64,000 bases of DNA from Reyranella massiliensis 521 (GTDB taxonomy: Bacteria; Pseudomonadota; Alphaproteobacteria; Reyranellales; Reyranellaceae). The position numbers and the translations under genes are program-made. Under the pieces are notes generated by a model. It ran no database searches and was not told the origin of the DNA. It saw only the letters and a program-made list of their open reading frames with translations. Location: positions 716,002 to 780,001 of the forward strand of contig NZ_HE997181.1 in NCBI RefSeq assembly GCF_000312425.1. Reading direction: 5' to 3'. Below are positions 17,981 to 26,720 of this stretch, piece by piece. Numbering within the stretch: position 1 is the stretch's first letter; each line of letters starts with the position of its first letter.

Positions 17981-19384
17981 GTGAGTCATCAAGAACTGCT
18001 GTTTATGCCAGCGACCACGGCGGCGGATCTGATCCGCAAGCGCAAGCTCTCGCCGGTAGACTATGTCGATGCCGTCCTGGAGGCCATCGAGGCGACACAG
18101 CCGACCGTCAACGCCTTCGTCACCGTGACGGGCGATGCGGCGAGGAAGGAAGCGCGCGCCGCCGAGCAGGCGGTGATGGATCGCAAGAAGCTCGGCCCCC
18201 TGCACGGCATTCCCGTCAACATCAAGGATCTCTTTCCCACGGCCGGCGTGCTCACGACGTATGGTTCGGCAATCCATGCCAAGACCATTCCGGCCGAAGA
18301 CGACGTGCTGGTGACGCGGCTCAAGGCGGCCGGCGCCATCATGGTCGGCAAGTCGACGACGCCGGAGTTCGGTCACAACGGCCACACGACCGGACCGGCC
18401 TTCGGCATGACGCGCAATCCCTGGAATCTCGACCGCACGGCGGGCGGTTCCAGCGGCGGGTGCGGTGCGGCGGCGGCCGCCGGTCTTGGTCCGCTCGGTC
18501 TCGGCACCGACGGCGCGGGTTCGATCCGCCTTCCTGCCGCGGCCTGCGGCGTCGTCGGCCTGAAGCCCACGACCGGATTGCTGCCCTACGAGCAGACCTC
18601 CGACTCGTTCTTCAACTATGCCGTGGCCGGTCCGCTGACCCGCACCATAGCCGATGCCGCGCTGATGACCGAGACCATCGCCGGACCGTCGCCGCTCGAC
18701 CCCTGGTCGTTGCGCGCGCCGCCGCTGGAACCGTTTGCGGCGAAGCCCGCAAACCTCTCGGGCATGCGCATCGGGTTCCTGTCGAGCCTCGGAAGGCCTA
18801 CCGACGACGTTGCGGCCAATACCAAGGCCTGCCTGCAAGCCCTCGAAGGCATGGGCGCCATCGTCGAGGAGGCCGGTGCGGATATCGACTGGATGGCCGA
18901 GCAGGCGCGCACCATGTACTTCGGCAATCTCAACGTCTATTTCGGCCACCACATGGACGAGTGGCGGGACAAGATGGATCCGCTGCTGGTGCATTGGATT
19001 GAATTGGGCCGCGCCTTTGGCACGGTCGACTTCCGCAAGGCGCAGCTCGCGCGTTCGCGGCTCTATCGCAGCATCCAGAAGCTGTTCGAGACCTACGATT
19101 TCCTCGTGTCGCCGACATTGCAGGAAACCGCGATCACCTTCGACCGGACAAAGGACATGACCGGGTCCTGGGCGGACGGCTGGAACGCCTGCGTCTATCC
19201 GTTCAATCAGTCCGGCAATCCGGCCCTGACGGTCCCGTCGGGCTTCGGCGATGACGGTCTGCCGACGGCCCTTCAGATCATTGGGCCGTGGTGGCACGAC
19301 ACGGAAGTAATGCGGGTAGGGGCGGCGCTGGAGAGCGCCCGGCCCTGGGCGCACAAGCGTCCGTCGCTCGCAGCGGCACTCTAG
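17981..19384 (+). CDS. Amidase-signature hydrolase
   Basis: 467 residues from GTG 17981, which has AGGAG nine bases ahead; the nearest ATG is at 18005. The Ser-cisSer-Lys triad is visible: K82 (NIKDLFPTAG), S157 in GGSSGG and the nucleophile S181 in DGAGSIRLPA. It hydrolyses an amide or a related C-N bond, probably in the cytoplasm after import. The gene lies 20 bp after the importer ATPase and 13 bp before the dimethylformamidase-like gene, in the same operon. GatA is unlikely because gatB and gatC are absent and the context is catabolic. Confidence 0.92.
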   Translation: MSHQELLFMPATTAADLIRKRKLSPVDYVDAVLEAIEATQPTVNAFVTVTGDAARKEARAAEQAVMDRKKLGPLHGIPVNIKDLFPTAGVLTTYGSAIHAKTIPAEDDVLVTRLKAAGAIMVGKSTTPEFGHNGHTTGPAFGMTRNPWNLDRTAGGSSGGCGAAAAAGLGPLGLGTDGAGSIRLPAAACGVVGLKPTTGLLPYEQTSDSFFNYAVAGPLTRTIADAALMTETIAGPSPLDPWSLRAPPLEPFAAKPANLSGMRIGFLSSLGRPTDDVAANTKACLQALEGMGAIVEEAGADIDWMAEQARTMYFGNLNVYFGHHMDEWRDKMDPLLVHWIELGRAFGTVDFRKAQLARSRLYRSIQKLFETYDFLVSPTLQETAITFDRTKDMTGSWADGWNACVYPFNQSGNPALTVPSGFGDDGLPTALQIIGPWWHDTEVMRVGAALESARPWAHKRPSLAAAL

Positions 19385-19397
19385 GGGGATCAAGCGC

Positions 19398-21068
19398 GTG
19401 ACAAACGATCAGAGGTCGTGGCGGCCGGAATTCGGCCGCATGAACATCCGGCCGCGTCCGTCGGTAGCCATGCACGTCGACAACAATTGGCATCTCTCGC
19501 ACTGGTACGAGATGCCGCGCGAAGATCCGCAGTCGCCTGAGGTCTACACCTACACCGACGCGATGTCCTATGCGCCGGGCAGCGAGGTCAGCTTCCATAC
19601 CAGCGCCACGGCGCCGCGCTGGACCCTGCAGGTCTATCGCGACGGCAACGAGCCGGTGCTGGTCCATGAAGCACGCGACCTCGAAGGCCACTTTCATACG
19701 GCGCCGAAGCAGGCCTACCGCAAGGGCTGCGGCTGGCCGGTCGGTCATCGCTGGCGCCTGCCGGGCGACATCGCCTCGGGCTTCTATCGTGTCGTGTCGA
19801 CCTGCGACCGTGGCAACGATTCGAAGTTCGTGCAGCACCACTTCTTCGTGGTGACGCCCAGCAATCCGAAGCCCGAGGGGCGCTTCCTGCTGATCCTGCC
19901 GACCTCGACCTGGCTCGCTTACAACGACTGGGGCGGTGCCAACTCCTACGACGGAATCGATGGCGAGAACGGTGCGCAATTCTCGCCCGATCTCAGCATC
20001 GAGCGCCCCTGGACCCGCGGTCTCGTCTGGCTGCCGCCCGGCGCGCCGCGTCTGTGCGATATCCCGAAGCGCCGGCCGCTCGATGCGCCGCGTTACACCA
20101 CCAAGGAGTGGGCCTTCACCAACGGCTTCGCGCAGTTCTTCGCTTCGGCGGGCTGGGCGCAGTTCGACCGGCACTTCGTCGTATGGGCGGAGCGCCAGGG
20201 CTACGCCTTCGACATGATCACCCAGACGGACCTGCACTACCGGCCGGAGATCCTGAATCGCTACAAGGCCGCCGTGATCGTGGGACACGACGAATACTGG
20301 ACGCGCGAGATGCGCAACCATGTCGATGCCTTCGTCGAAGCCGGCGGCAACCTCGCGCGCTTCGCCGGCAACTTCCTCTGGCAGGTCCGGCTCGAGGACG
20401 AGGGCAAGCGGCAGGTCTGCTACAAGGCGCGGGCGCAGGCCGAGGATCCGGTGCGCGGCACCGACAAGGCGCATCTGCTGACCACGGCCTGGGAGAATCC
20501 CGACATCAACTGGCCCGGCGCCACCACGATGGGTGTGAACGGCCTGCAGGGCGTCTATGCCTCCTGGGGCGGACTGTCGCCGCGCGGCAGCCGCGGCTTC
20601 ACGGTCTACCGGCCGAACCACTGGGCCTTCGCGGGCGCCGACACCTATTACGGTGACGTGATCGGCGACGAGGCCGGCATCTTCGCCTACGAGGTCGACG
20701 GCCTCGATTACACCTTCCGCAAGGGCCTGCCGTATCCGACAGGTGAGGATGGCGCCCCGACATCGATCGAGATTCTCGCTCTGTCGCCCGCCGTCCGCGT
20801 TGAGGAGGAGCACGACTACGAGGGCTTCCGCTACTATCTCGGCAACGGCAAGACGAACTCCAGCACCCGCACGACGCCCGGCCCGACGCCGCCCGAAGGC
20901 CCGGACCCGCAACGCTACGGCTCGGGCGTGATCGTCTCGATGGCCAAGGGCAAGGGCGAGGTTTTCTGCGCCGGAAGCTGCGAATGGCTGACCGGCCTCG
21001 CTCGTGGCGACTTCACCACCGAGCAGGTCACCCGCAACGTGCTGAACCGCTTCCTGGGTAAGGCCTAA
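19398..21068 (+). CDS. N,N-dimethylformamidase large-subunit-like amidohydrolase
   Basis: 556 residues, no signal peptide. It resembles the catalytic C-terminal region of the large (beta) subunit of bacterial N,N-dimethylformamidase: the block YNDWGGANSY (from residue 175), the block GHDEYWT (296-302) with AFVEAGGNLARFAGNFLWQVR, and a later SWGGLSPRGSRGFTVYRP region. Known dimethylformamidases carry a mononuclear iron held by tyrosines and a glutamate; Y and E residues in these blocks are candidates, not proven ligands. No gene for the small alpha subunit is present, and the protein is shorter than the roughly 760-residue classical subunit. GTG start with a GGGGG ribosome site. The substrate is probably another N-substituted amide. 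Confidence 0.75.
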   Translation: MTNDQRSWRPEFGRMNIRPRPSVAMHVDNNWHLSHWYEMPREDPQSPEVYTYTDAMSYAPGSEVSFHTSATAPRWTLQVYRDGNEPVLVHEARDLEGHFHTAPKQAYRKGCGWPVGHRWRLPGDIASGFYRVVSTCDRGNDSKFVQHHFFVVTPSNPKPEGRFLLILPTSTWLAYNDWGGANSYDGIDGENGAQFSPDLSIERPWTRGLVWLPPGAPRLCDIPKRRPLDAPRYTTKEWAFTNGFAQFFASAGWAQFDRHFVVWAERQGYAFDMITQTDLHYRPEILNRYKAAVIVGHDEYWTREMRNHVDAFVEAGGNLARFAGNFLWQVRLEDEGKRQVCYKARAQAEDPVRGTDKAHLLTTAWENPDINWPGATTMGVNGLQGVYASWGGLSPRGSRGFTVYRPNHWAFAGADTYYGDVIGDEAGIFAYEVDGLDYTFRKGLPYPTGEDGAPTSIEILALSPAVRVEEEHDYEGFRYYLGNGKTNSSTRTTPGPTPPEGPDPQRYGSGVIVSMAKGKGEVFCAGSCEWLTGLARGDFTTEQVTRNVLNRFLGKA

Positions 21069-22789
21069 CGCCTGAGTTCCGCGGTTCGCGCCGCGTCGAT
21101 GCTACGGCCGTCGCCGGTGATGGCGACGCCGTAGTCGCGCTCGGCGCTGGCACGGCTCACCACGCCGTCGCGGACATCGCGCAGGACCCGCTCCGGCGCG
21201 CGCGTCTTCGGATCGCCATAGCCGCCGCCACCGGGTGAGAGGGCGCGGTAGGTGCCGGCACCATGGCGCTGGACGCCATACTTCGGTGCCTGGACGTGGC
21301 TTCCATCGGCCAGGGTGAGGATGACCTCGCCGCCGGCTCCGGCACGTCCACCCGCGGCCCCGAAGCTCGACGGCGCGCCGACGCCTTCGCCGCGGAACGC
21401 ATAGTCGGCCGGCGTGAACATCTCGACTTCGTAGTCGCAGCCGGCGCCGCCGCGGAAACGACCAGCGCCGGCAGTGTCGCAACGCAGCTCCTGGCGATGG
21501 AAGCGCACCGGATAGAGCTGCTCGTAGGTCTCCAGGTTGGGCAGGGTGAGACCGCCCAGGGTGATGAGATGGCCGATGAGGTGGAAGCCGTCGCGGCCTT
21601 CGACACCGCCACCGGCCGGCGCACCCGCCCATTGGTACATCACGTAACGTCCGCCATCGTCCTTCAGGCCCGCCGTCACCGCATGCACAGCCTTTGACCA
21701 GCCGGCAGAGGCGCGCTCCGGCAGCGCCTGGCCGAGGGCCTTCCACATGGCGTGGATGATCTCGTGCGCTACGAACACCGTGTTCATCGTCATAGGGGCG
21801 GGTGCGCGGGCGTTCACCAAGGTGCCTTCGGGCAGGCGGATCTCGACGCTGCGGAAAGCGCCTTCGTTCTTGGGCAGGTCGGGCTCGAAGAATGACGCCA
21901 GCGACATGAACACGGCCGACGTCGAATTGGCGATCGAGCTGTTCTTGAAGCCGCGAATCTGCGGCGAGGTGCCGGCGAAGTCGACGACCAGCCGCCGGTC
22001 CTTCACCGTGATCGTCACGACGATCTTGGCGTCTATCGGTTCGAAGCAGTCGTTGTCGACGGGTTCCTCACCGCGCCACACGCCTTCGGCCAGGCGGTCG
22101 ATGCAGGTGCGGAAGCGGCGATCGGCATGGGCCAGCACGCCTTCGAAGAAATCGTCGGCGCGCTCGACGCCCAGCTCCTCGACGAGCTGGATCAGCCGCT
22201 CCGCGCCGATGCGCGTCGAGCCGATCATGGCGCGCAGGTCGCCGTCGAGCGCTTCGGGCAGGCGGGTGTTGAGCATCAGGAGCCGCCACAGGTCGTCGCG
22301 CGTTCGGCCGCCTTCGATCAGTTTCAAGACCGGAAGGCGAATGCCTTCGTGGAAGATTTCGGTCGCGGCGGAATTGTAGGTGCCGGCCGCACCGCCGCCG
22401 ATATCGGCCTGATGCGCGCGGTTGCAGGCGAAGGCGACCAACTTTGTGCCCACGAAGACCGGCCGAGCGATCACCCAGTCCGGCAGGTGATTGCCGCCGG
22501 CCGTGTAGGGATCGTTCAGCAGGAAGACGTCTTCCGGCGCGATAGCGTCCTTGAAGTCGCGCAGGACGGCGCGCACGGCAAAGCCGCCACCGCCCGTGTG
22601 AATCGGGATGCCGTCGGCCTGGCTGATCAAGGTGCCGCGTGCATCGGCCAGGAAGCAGGAGAAGTCGTGGCTCTGGCTGAAGATGGGAGACCGCGCCGTG
22701 CGCGTCATCACCCAGCCCATCTGATGCGAGATGTGATCGAGCCGGTTCTGCACCAGAGCAAGCGTGACAGGATCGAGGGCAGGGCTCAT
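21065..22789 (-). CDS. hyuB: Hydantoinase B / oxoprolinase family subunit
   Basis: 574 residues. The N-terminus has MSPALDPVTLALVQNRLDHI and the HTGGGGFAVRAVL and LNDPYTAGGNHLPDW blocks typical of HyuB. The C-terminal region has the glycine-rich RYRALSPGGGGYGDP-like motif. HyuA-HyuB complexes hydrolyse cyclic amides such as N-methylhydantoin or 5-oxoproline with ATP; related complexes carboxylate ketones. The start overlaps hyuA's stop (ATGA), so the two are coupled. The 3' end overlaps by 4 bp with the convergent end of the ten-gene operon, which places ring-opening activity beside amidase and dimethylformamidase-like genes. Confidence 0.92.
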   Translation of the reverse strand: MSPALDPVTLALVQNRLDHISHQMGWVMTRTARSPIFSQSHDFSCFLADARGTLISQADGIPIHTGGGGFAVRAVLRDFKDAIAPEDVFLLNDPYTAGGNHLPDWVIARPVFVGTKLVAFACNRAHQADIGGGAAGTYNSAATEIFHEGIRLPVLKLIEGGRTRDDLWRLLMLNTRLPEALDGDLRAMIGSTRIGAERLIQLVEELGVERADDFFEGVLAHADRRFRTCIDRLAEGVWRGEEPVDNDCFEPIDAKIVVTITVKDRRLVVDFAGTSPQIRGFKNSSIANSTSAVFMSLASFFEPDLPKNEGAFRSVEIRLPEGTLVNARAPAPMTMNTVFVAHEIIHAMWKALGQALPERASAGWSKAVHAVTAGLKDDGGRYVMYQWAGAPAGGGVEGRDGFHLIGHLITLGGLTLPNLETYEQLYPVRFHRQELRCDTAGAGRFRGGAGCDYEVEMFTPADYAFRGEGVGAPSSFGAAGGRAGAGGEVILTLADGSHVQAPKYGVQRHGAGTYRALSPGGGGYGDPKTRAPERVLRDVRDGVVSRASAERDYGVAITGDGRSIDAARTAELRR

Positions 22790-24891
22790 TGGGCGGCCTC
22801 TCTTGCTGTGGCCTGGGCGTCGATGTGAACCAGGAAGTCGTCGCGCTCGTCGACTTCGAGCAGATCGCGTGGACCGACGAAGGCGGTCGTCGTGCGCTCC
22901 TCGATCAGCAGAGGGCCGGCGAGGCTGCAGCCCGGTCGCAGGTCGTCGCCGTCATAGACCGGCACCTCGCGCCAGCCATGTGTCGGGTCGATCCAGACTT
23001 TGCGCGTCTCGCGAGGCTTCGGCGGCGCCGACTGCGGCGAACGCGCTGCTGCCGGAGTCCAGTCGAGCCGGCCGCGGCCGACGATGCGCAGGGCGGTGAT
23101 GTCGATGCGGCCACCCGGCTGGATATGGCCGAACAGACGCTGATGCTCGGCTTCGAAGGTTCGGCGCGCGGCAGCAGCGTCGAAACCCGAGGAGCCGATG
23201 GAGACGCGTACCGGCCATTGTTGGCCATCGTAGCGGAGATCGACCTGTCGCTCGGTCGCGGCCGCTTCGCCCTCGAAGCCATCGCGCAGGAGCGCTTCGC
23301 GAGCGCGAGCCTCGATCTCGGCGAAGCCTGCTTCGAGCGCGGCGGGTTCGACCTTGTCGAGATCGGCCAGGAACACCTGCAGATAATCCTGGCGAACATC
23401 CGACTGCAGCATGCCCATGGCGCAGAACGCACCGGCAGCACGCGGGAGCAGGGCGCGCCGGCAACCCAGCGCGCGCGCCACGGACGAGCCGTGCATCGGT
23501 CCCGCGCCGCCGGCAGCGACCAGCGTGAATGTCGACGGATTGTGGCCGCGCTCGATGCTAAGCCGCTCGACCGCATGCAGGAGATTTTGTTCGAGCAGGC
23601 GGATCATCCCGGCGGCCGCATCCTCGACCGAGAGGCCGAGCGGCTTGGCCAGCTTGGTTTCGATTGCGCGATGCGCGAGCGCGCTATCGAGATTGACGGC
23701 GCCGCCGGCCAGTGGACCGGGGCGCAGGCGTCCGAGCACGAGCTGTGCGTCGGTGACGGTGGGGTTCTCGCCGCCCAGCCCGTAGGCGGCAGGGCCGGGC
23801 CGGGCACCGGCGCCTTGCGGGCCGACATGCAGGAGACCGGCATCGTCCACCCAGGCAACGGTGCCGCCACCGGCGCCGACCGTATGGATTTCCACTGACG
23901 GCGTGGTGAGATGATAGCCGTCGATCACCAGTTCATCGGCCACGGGCACGTCGCCGCGCGCCATCACCATGACATCGCAGCTCGTGCCGCCGATCTCCAT
24001 GGAGATCAGATTGGCCTTCTCGCCGGGTGCCGCGCAGCCCTTGAGTGCGCCGACGCCAGCCGCCGGACCGGACAGGACCAGCATCACAGGGCGCGTGGCC
24101 ACCTGGTCGACGGAAACGGCGCCACCGTTGCTCTGCAACATCAGCAGGGAGCGCGGCAGGCCGAGCTGGCGCAGTTGCTCGTCGAGCGATTTGAGATAGC
24201 TCGTGACCTTGGGAGCCACATAGGCATTGACCACGGCAGTCGAGCTGCGTTCGTACTCGCCCATGGTGGGCATGACATCGCTCGACAGGGAGACCCACCG
24301 ACCGTTCCAGCTCTTCGCGAGCTGGCCGCCGACCCGCCGCTCGTGGCTGCCGTCGAGAAAGCTGTTGAACAGGCAGACCGCCACGGACTCGACGCCCTCG
24401 GCCGCGAATATCTCGGCGGCCTTGTCGACATCTTCAGCGACGACCGGCTGCAGCTCGCGACCGTCGGCCCCAATGCGACCCCGGACAGGCAGGCGGAGAT
24501 AGCGCGGCGCCAGGACCTGCGGAAAGGGCGCGCGGTGATCCCACTGGTTCTCGCGGATGCCGCGGCGGATTTCGAGCGAGTCGCGAAAGCCGTCGGTCGT
24601 CAGCAGGCCGACCTTGGCACCCTTCTTCTCGAGGATGGTGTTGGTAGCCACCGTCGAGCCGTGCACGAACAGCGCGCAGTCACGCAGCAGGGCGGAAAGG
24701 GGCAGGTCGAGCTGCTGCGCGGCGAGCCGCAGCACGCCCAGCACGCCTTCGCTCGGGTCGGCCGGAACCGACGGAGCTTTGTAGATTCGCACGGCGCCGG
24801 CGGCATCGCGCAGGACCATGTCGGTGAAGGTACCGCCCACGTCGACGCCGATGCGCCAGGGAGCGACGAGAGAAACAGGAGAATCAACCAT
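22786..24891 (-). CDS. hyuA: Hydantoinase A / oxoprolinase family subunit (ATP-binding)
   Basis: 701 residues. IGVDVGGTFTDMVL (about 14-27) is the ASKHA-type phosphate-binding motif of HyuA. LVHGSTVATNTILEKKGAKVGLLTT, a second nucleotide-binding region and the AAGGAGPMHG block follow; length and order are normal for the family. It phosphorylates or activates the cyclic amide in an ATP-dependent opening together with HyuB. It starts 42 bp from the divergent J-domain gene. Acetone or acetophenone carboxylase alpha/beta roles cannot be separated by sequence alone, but no gamma subunit is present, which favours hydantoinase/oxoprolinase. Confidence 0.92.
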   Translation of the reverse strand: MVDSPVSLVAPWRIGVDVGGTFTDMVLRDAAGAVRIYKAPSVPADPSEGVLGVLRLAAQQLDLPLSALLRDCALFVHGSTVATNTILEKKGAKVGLLTTDGFRDSLEIRRGIRENQWDHRAPFPQVLAPRYLRLPVRGRIGADGRELQPVVAEDVDKAAEIFAAEGVESVAVCLFNSFLDGSHERRVGGQLAKSWNGRWVSLSSDVMPTMGEYERSSTAVVNAYVAPKVTSYLKSLDEQLRQLGLPRSLLMLQSNGGAVSVDQVATRPVMLVLSGPAAGVGALKGCAAPGEKANLISMEIGGTSCDVMVMARGDVPVADELVIDGYHLTTPSVEIHTVGAGGGTVAWVDDAGLLHVGPQGAGARPGPAAYGLGGENPTVTDAQLVLGRLRPGPLAGGAVNLDSALAHRAIETKLAKPLGLSVEDAAAGMIRLLEQNLLHAVERLSIERGHNPSTFTLVAAGGAGPMHGSSVARALGCRRALLPRAAGAFCAMGMLQSDVRQDYLQVFLADLDKVEPAALEAGFAEIEARAREALLRDGFEGEAAATERQVDLRYDGQQWPVRVSIGSSGFDAAAARRTFEAEHQRLFGHIQPGGRIDITALRIVGRGRLDWTPAAARSPQSAPPKPRETRKVWIDPTHGWREVPVYDGDDLRPGCSLAGPLLIEERTTTAFVGPRDLLEVDERDDFLVHIDAQATAREAAQ

Positions 24892-24933
24892 TGCGTTGAC
24901 ACGAGCTTAGCCGTGGGCGGAAGCTCGGGCGAG

Positions 24934-25809
24934 ATGAGAGTCGATGTTGACCACTATTTGATTTTGGGTGTGCCCCGAACGGCCGACCCGGCGGTCATTC
25001 GTGCAGCCTACGTTGCCCTCGCCAAGCGCTACCACCCCGACGTCGCAATCGGCGACGCAGAACTCGCAGCGGCGAACTTCCGGCTGATCAAGGAGGCATA
25101 CGAAACACTCTCCGATCCGGACCTCCGCGCGATCTATGATCGAAAGGCGCAGCAGGCCGAAACGATGCTGGCGCGCGTCGTTGTTCCGGCCGAGCCCGGT
25201 CCGCCCACAAGGCTGCGAAGAGGCCTCGAGCATTTCGCTGCCCTCTTCCATGGCGGTCGCCAGACGGGCCTGGCCGTGGTCGCTGGTGCCATTGTTCTCG
25301 TCGGCGGGTTCCTCGCGACGAGATACCTCCTCTCGAGATATTTCGCAGATCAGCCGGTCTCGATTGCGTCGCAGCCCGACGACGAAGAAGCGAAGCGACG
25401 GGAACAGGAGCGACTGGTCATCGCCCAGGGCAGGCAGGCCAGCCAGTCCGTGTCTCCGCGACAGGCCATGCTTGGCCCGATGGCCAGACCGGGGACGACA
25501 GCGCAGCAGGGAACTCGCCTCGAAGGACCGGCGGGTCAGATACAATGCGTTGCTGCCGATGGAGTCCGGTTCGGTATCGTCAATCGCAATGGCGAAGTCA
25601 GTGTCGCCTACAACGGTGATCCCGTGGTCCACGCCTCCATCCAGCATGCCGGCAAGCGCTTCATGGTGCTGACCGGCATCGTTCCAGATGATTCGATCAT
25701 CATCAGCGTCCTGCGCGGCGAGGCGGCCGGTGCGCTGGTGTTCCATGCCGACAGTGGCGGCAAGCTGATACGCACCGTGCCGGCACAGTGCGTAGGCCTC
25801 GCCTACTGA
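24934..25809 (+). CDS. Membrane-anchored J-domain protein
   Basis: 291 residues. The N-terminal J domain (about 5-70) has the essential HPD at 34-36 and the helix-4 motif YETLSDPDLRAIYDR. A single membrane helix sits at about 109-131 (TGLAVVAGAIVLVGGFLATRYLL region). The C-terminal about 150 residues form an uncharacterised domain that would face the periplasm if the J domain is cytoplasmic. It would recruit DnaK to the inner membrane; the client is unknown. The frame is open far upstream, but that part is the shadow of hyuA, so the ATG at 24934 was chosen. Confidence 0.85.
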   Translation: MRVDVDHYLILGVPRTADPAVIRAAYVALAKRYHPDVAIGDAELAAANFRLIKEAYETLSDPDLRAIYDRKAQQAETMLARVVVPAEPGPPTRLRRGLEHFAALFHGGRQTGLAVVAGAIVLVGGFLATRYLLSRYFADQPVSIASQPDDEEAKRREQERLVIAQGRQASQSVSPRQAMLGPMARPGTTAQQGTRLEGPAGQIQCVAADGVRFGIVNRNGEVSVAYNGDPVVHASIQHAGKRFMVLTGIVPDDSIIISVLRGEAAGALVFHADSGGKLIRTVPAQCVGLAY

Positions 25810-25819
25810 CAGAGCGAAA

Positions 25820-26620
25820 TCACTTTGCCGTGTCGAGCGTCGGCAGACGGTAGCGATCCTCGGGATCGTTCCAACCCTTGAAGTTAGGCTTGCGCTTCTC
25901 GGCGAAGGCTGCGCGCGATTCCATCAGGTCGCTCTTGGCGCCATGCTCGTGCAATGCCGCCGCGAGCCGCTCCATGTCCGGCCCGGGCGCAGGCCGCATC
26001 TGGCGCATCATATGGACCGTATTGACCCGCGAGGCCGGCGGCAGGGTCAGGAGGTGCTCCGCCATGCTGAGCGCGGTTGGCATGAGGTCTGCCGCATCCA
26101 CCAGCCGGTTCACGAAGCCGATTTCGTAGAAGCGTTGCGCAGTGAAGCGGAAGCCCAGCGCCATTTCCATGGCGACGGGGTAGGGAAGGTTCGCAATGTG
26201 GCCGTGATTGTAGCCGCCGAGCAGCCAGCGCTTGGCCTCGGAGACCTCGAAGATGGCTTCGCGCACGGCCACGCGCAGGTCGGTCCGCTCGACCAGCATG
26301 AAGCCACCGCCCATGGCAAAGCCATTGATGGCGGCGATGACCGGCTTTTCGAGCTTGCCCGACATGAACGGGTCCTCGATCTCCGGTCTCCGACCACCCG
26401 GTGCGCCGTCCTTCAACGACTCCTTCATGTCCTCGCCGGCACAGAAGCCTCGGCCCGCGCCGGTGAAGATGGCGACTTCGAGCGCTTTGCTCTTGCGGAA
26501 CTCGTTCCAGACCTTGGAAAGTTCCGTTCTCATTTCGTGATTGAGCGCATTCAGCCGGTCCGGCCGGTTCATCCGGACGACGAGAATTTGTCCGTGGGTT
26601 TCGGTTTCGACGACGGCCAT
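25820..26620 (-). CDS. Enoyl-CoA hydratase/isomerase (crotonase) family protein
   Basis: 266 residues. The crotonase fold shows in NRPDRLNALNHEMRTEL, FTGAGRGFCAGEDMKE (first oxyanion-hole region) and AAINGFAMGGGFMLV (second). The two glutamates of classical enoyl-CoA hydratase are not obvious: the region after ISEAKRW-type sequence reads EVSEAKRWLLGGYNHG rather than the FPEVxLGxxP pattern, so a different reaction is possible (isomerase, decarboxylase or hydrolase). It acts on CoA thioesters in the cytoplasm. A hairpin lies in the leader just upstream. Confidence 0.85.
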   Translation of the reverse strand: MAVVETETHGQILVVRMNRPDRLNALNHEMRTELSKVWNEFRKSKALEVAIFTGAGRGFCAGEDMKESLKDGAPGGRRPEIEDPFMSGKLEKPVIAAINGFAMGGGFMLVERTDLRVAVREAIFEVSEAKRWLLGGYNHGHIANLPYPVAMEMALGFRFTAQRFYEIGFVNRLVDAADLMPTALSMAEHLLTLPPASRVNTVHMMRQMRPAPGPDMERLAAALHEHGAKSDLMESRAAFAEKRKPNFKGWNDPEDRYRLPTLDTAK

Positions 26621-26628
26621 GTTCTGCT

Positions 26629-26652
26629 CCTCGCGGGAAATTTACCGCGGGG
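26629..26652. repeat. Inverted repeat upstream of the crotonase gene
   Basis: CCTCGCGG (26629-26636) and CCGCGGGG (26645-26652) pair at seven of eight positions around the 8-base loop GAAATTTA. It lies in the leader of the crotonase gene and about 70 bp beyond the stop of the hydrolase gene upstream on the same strand. There is no T-run, so it may be an operator or a weak terminator. Confidence 0.25.
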
Positions 26653-26720
26653 AGCCTACAGTCCGGTGCTGCCTGGCGCGAGAGAGATGGACGGCGCTGC
26701 CATCTCAGAGCGAACCGATC

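Noticed and set aside
17981-19384. GatA subunit of the tRNA amidotransferase
   Set aside because: The gene lies in an importer operon and no gatB or gatC is near. The same holds for the amidases at 56114-58944.
23911-24933. Long N-terminal extension of the J-domain protein
   Set aside because: It is antisense to hyuA. The J domain begins right after ATG 24934.
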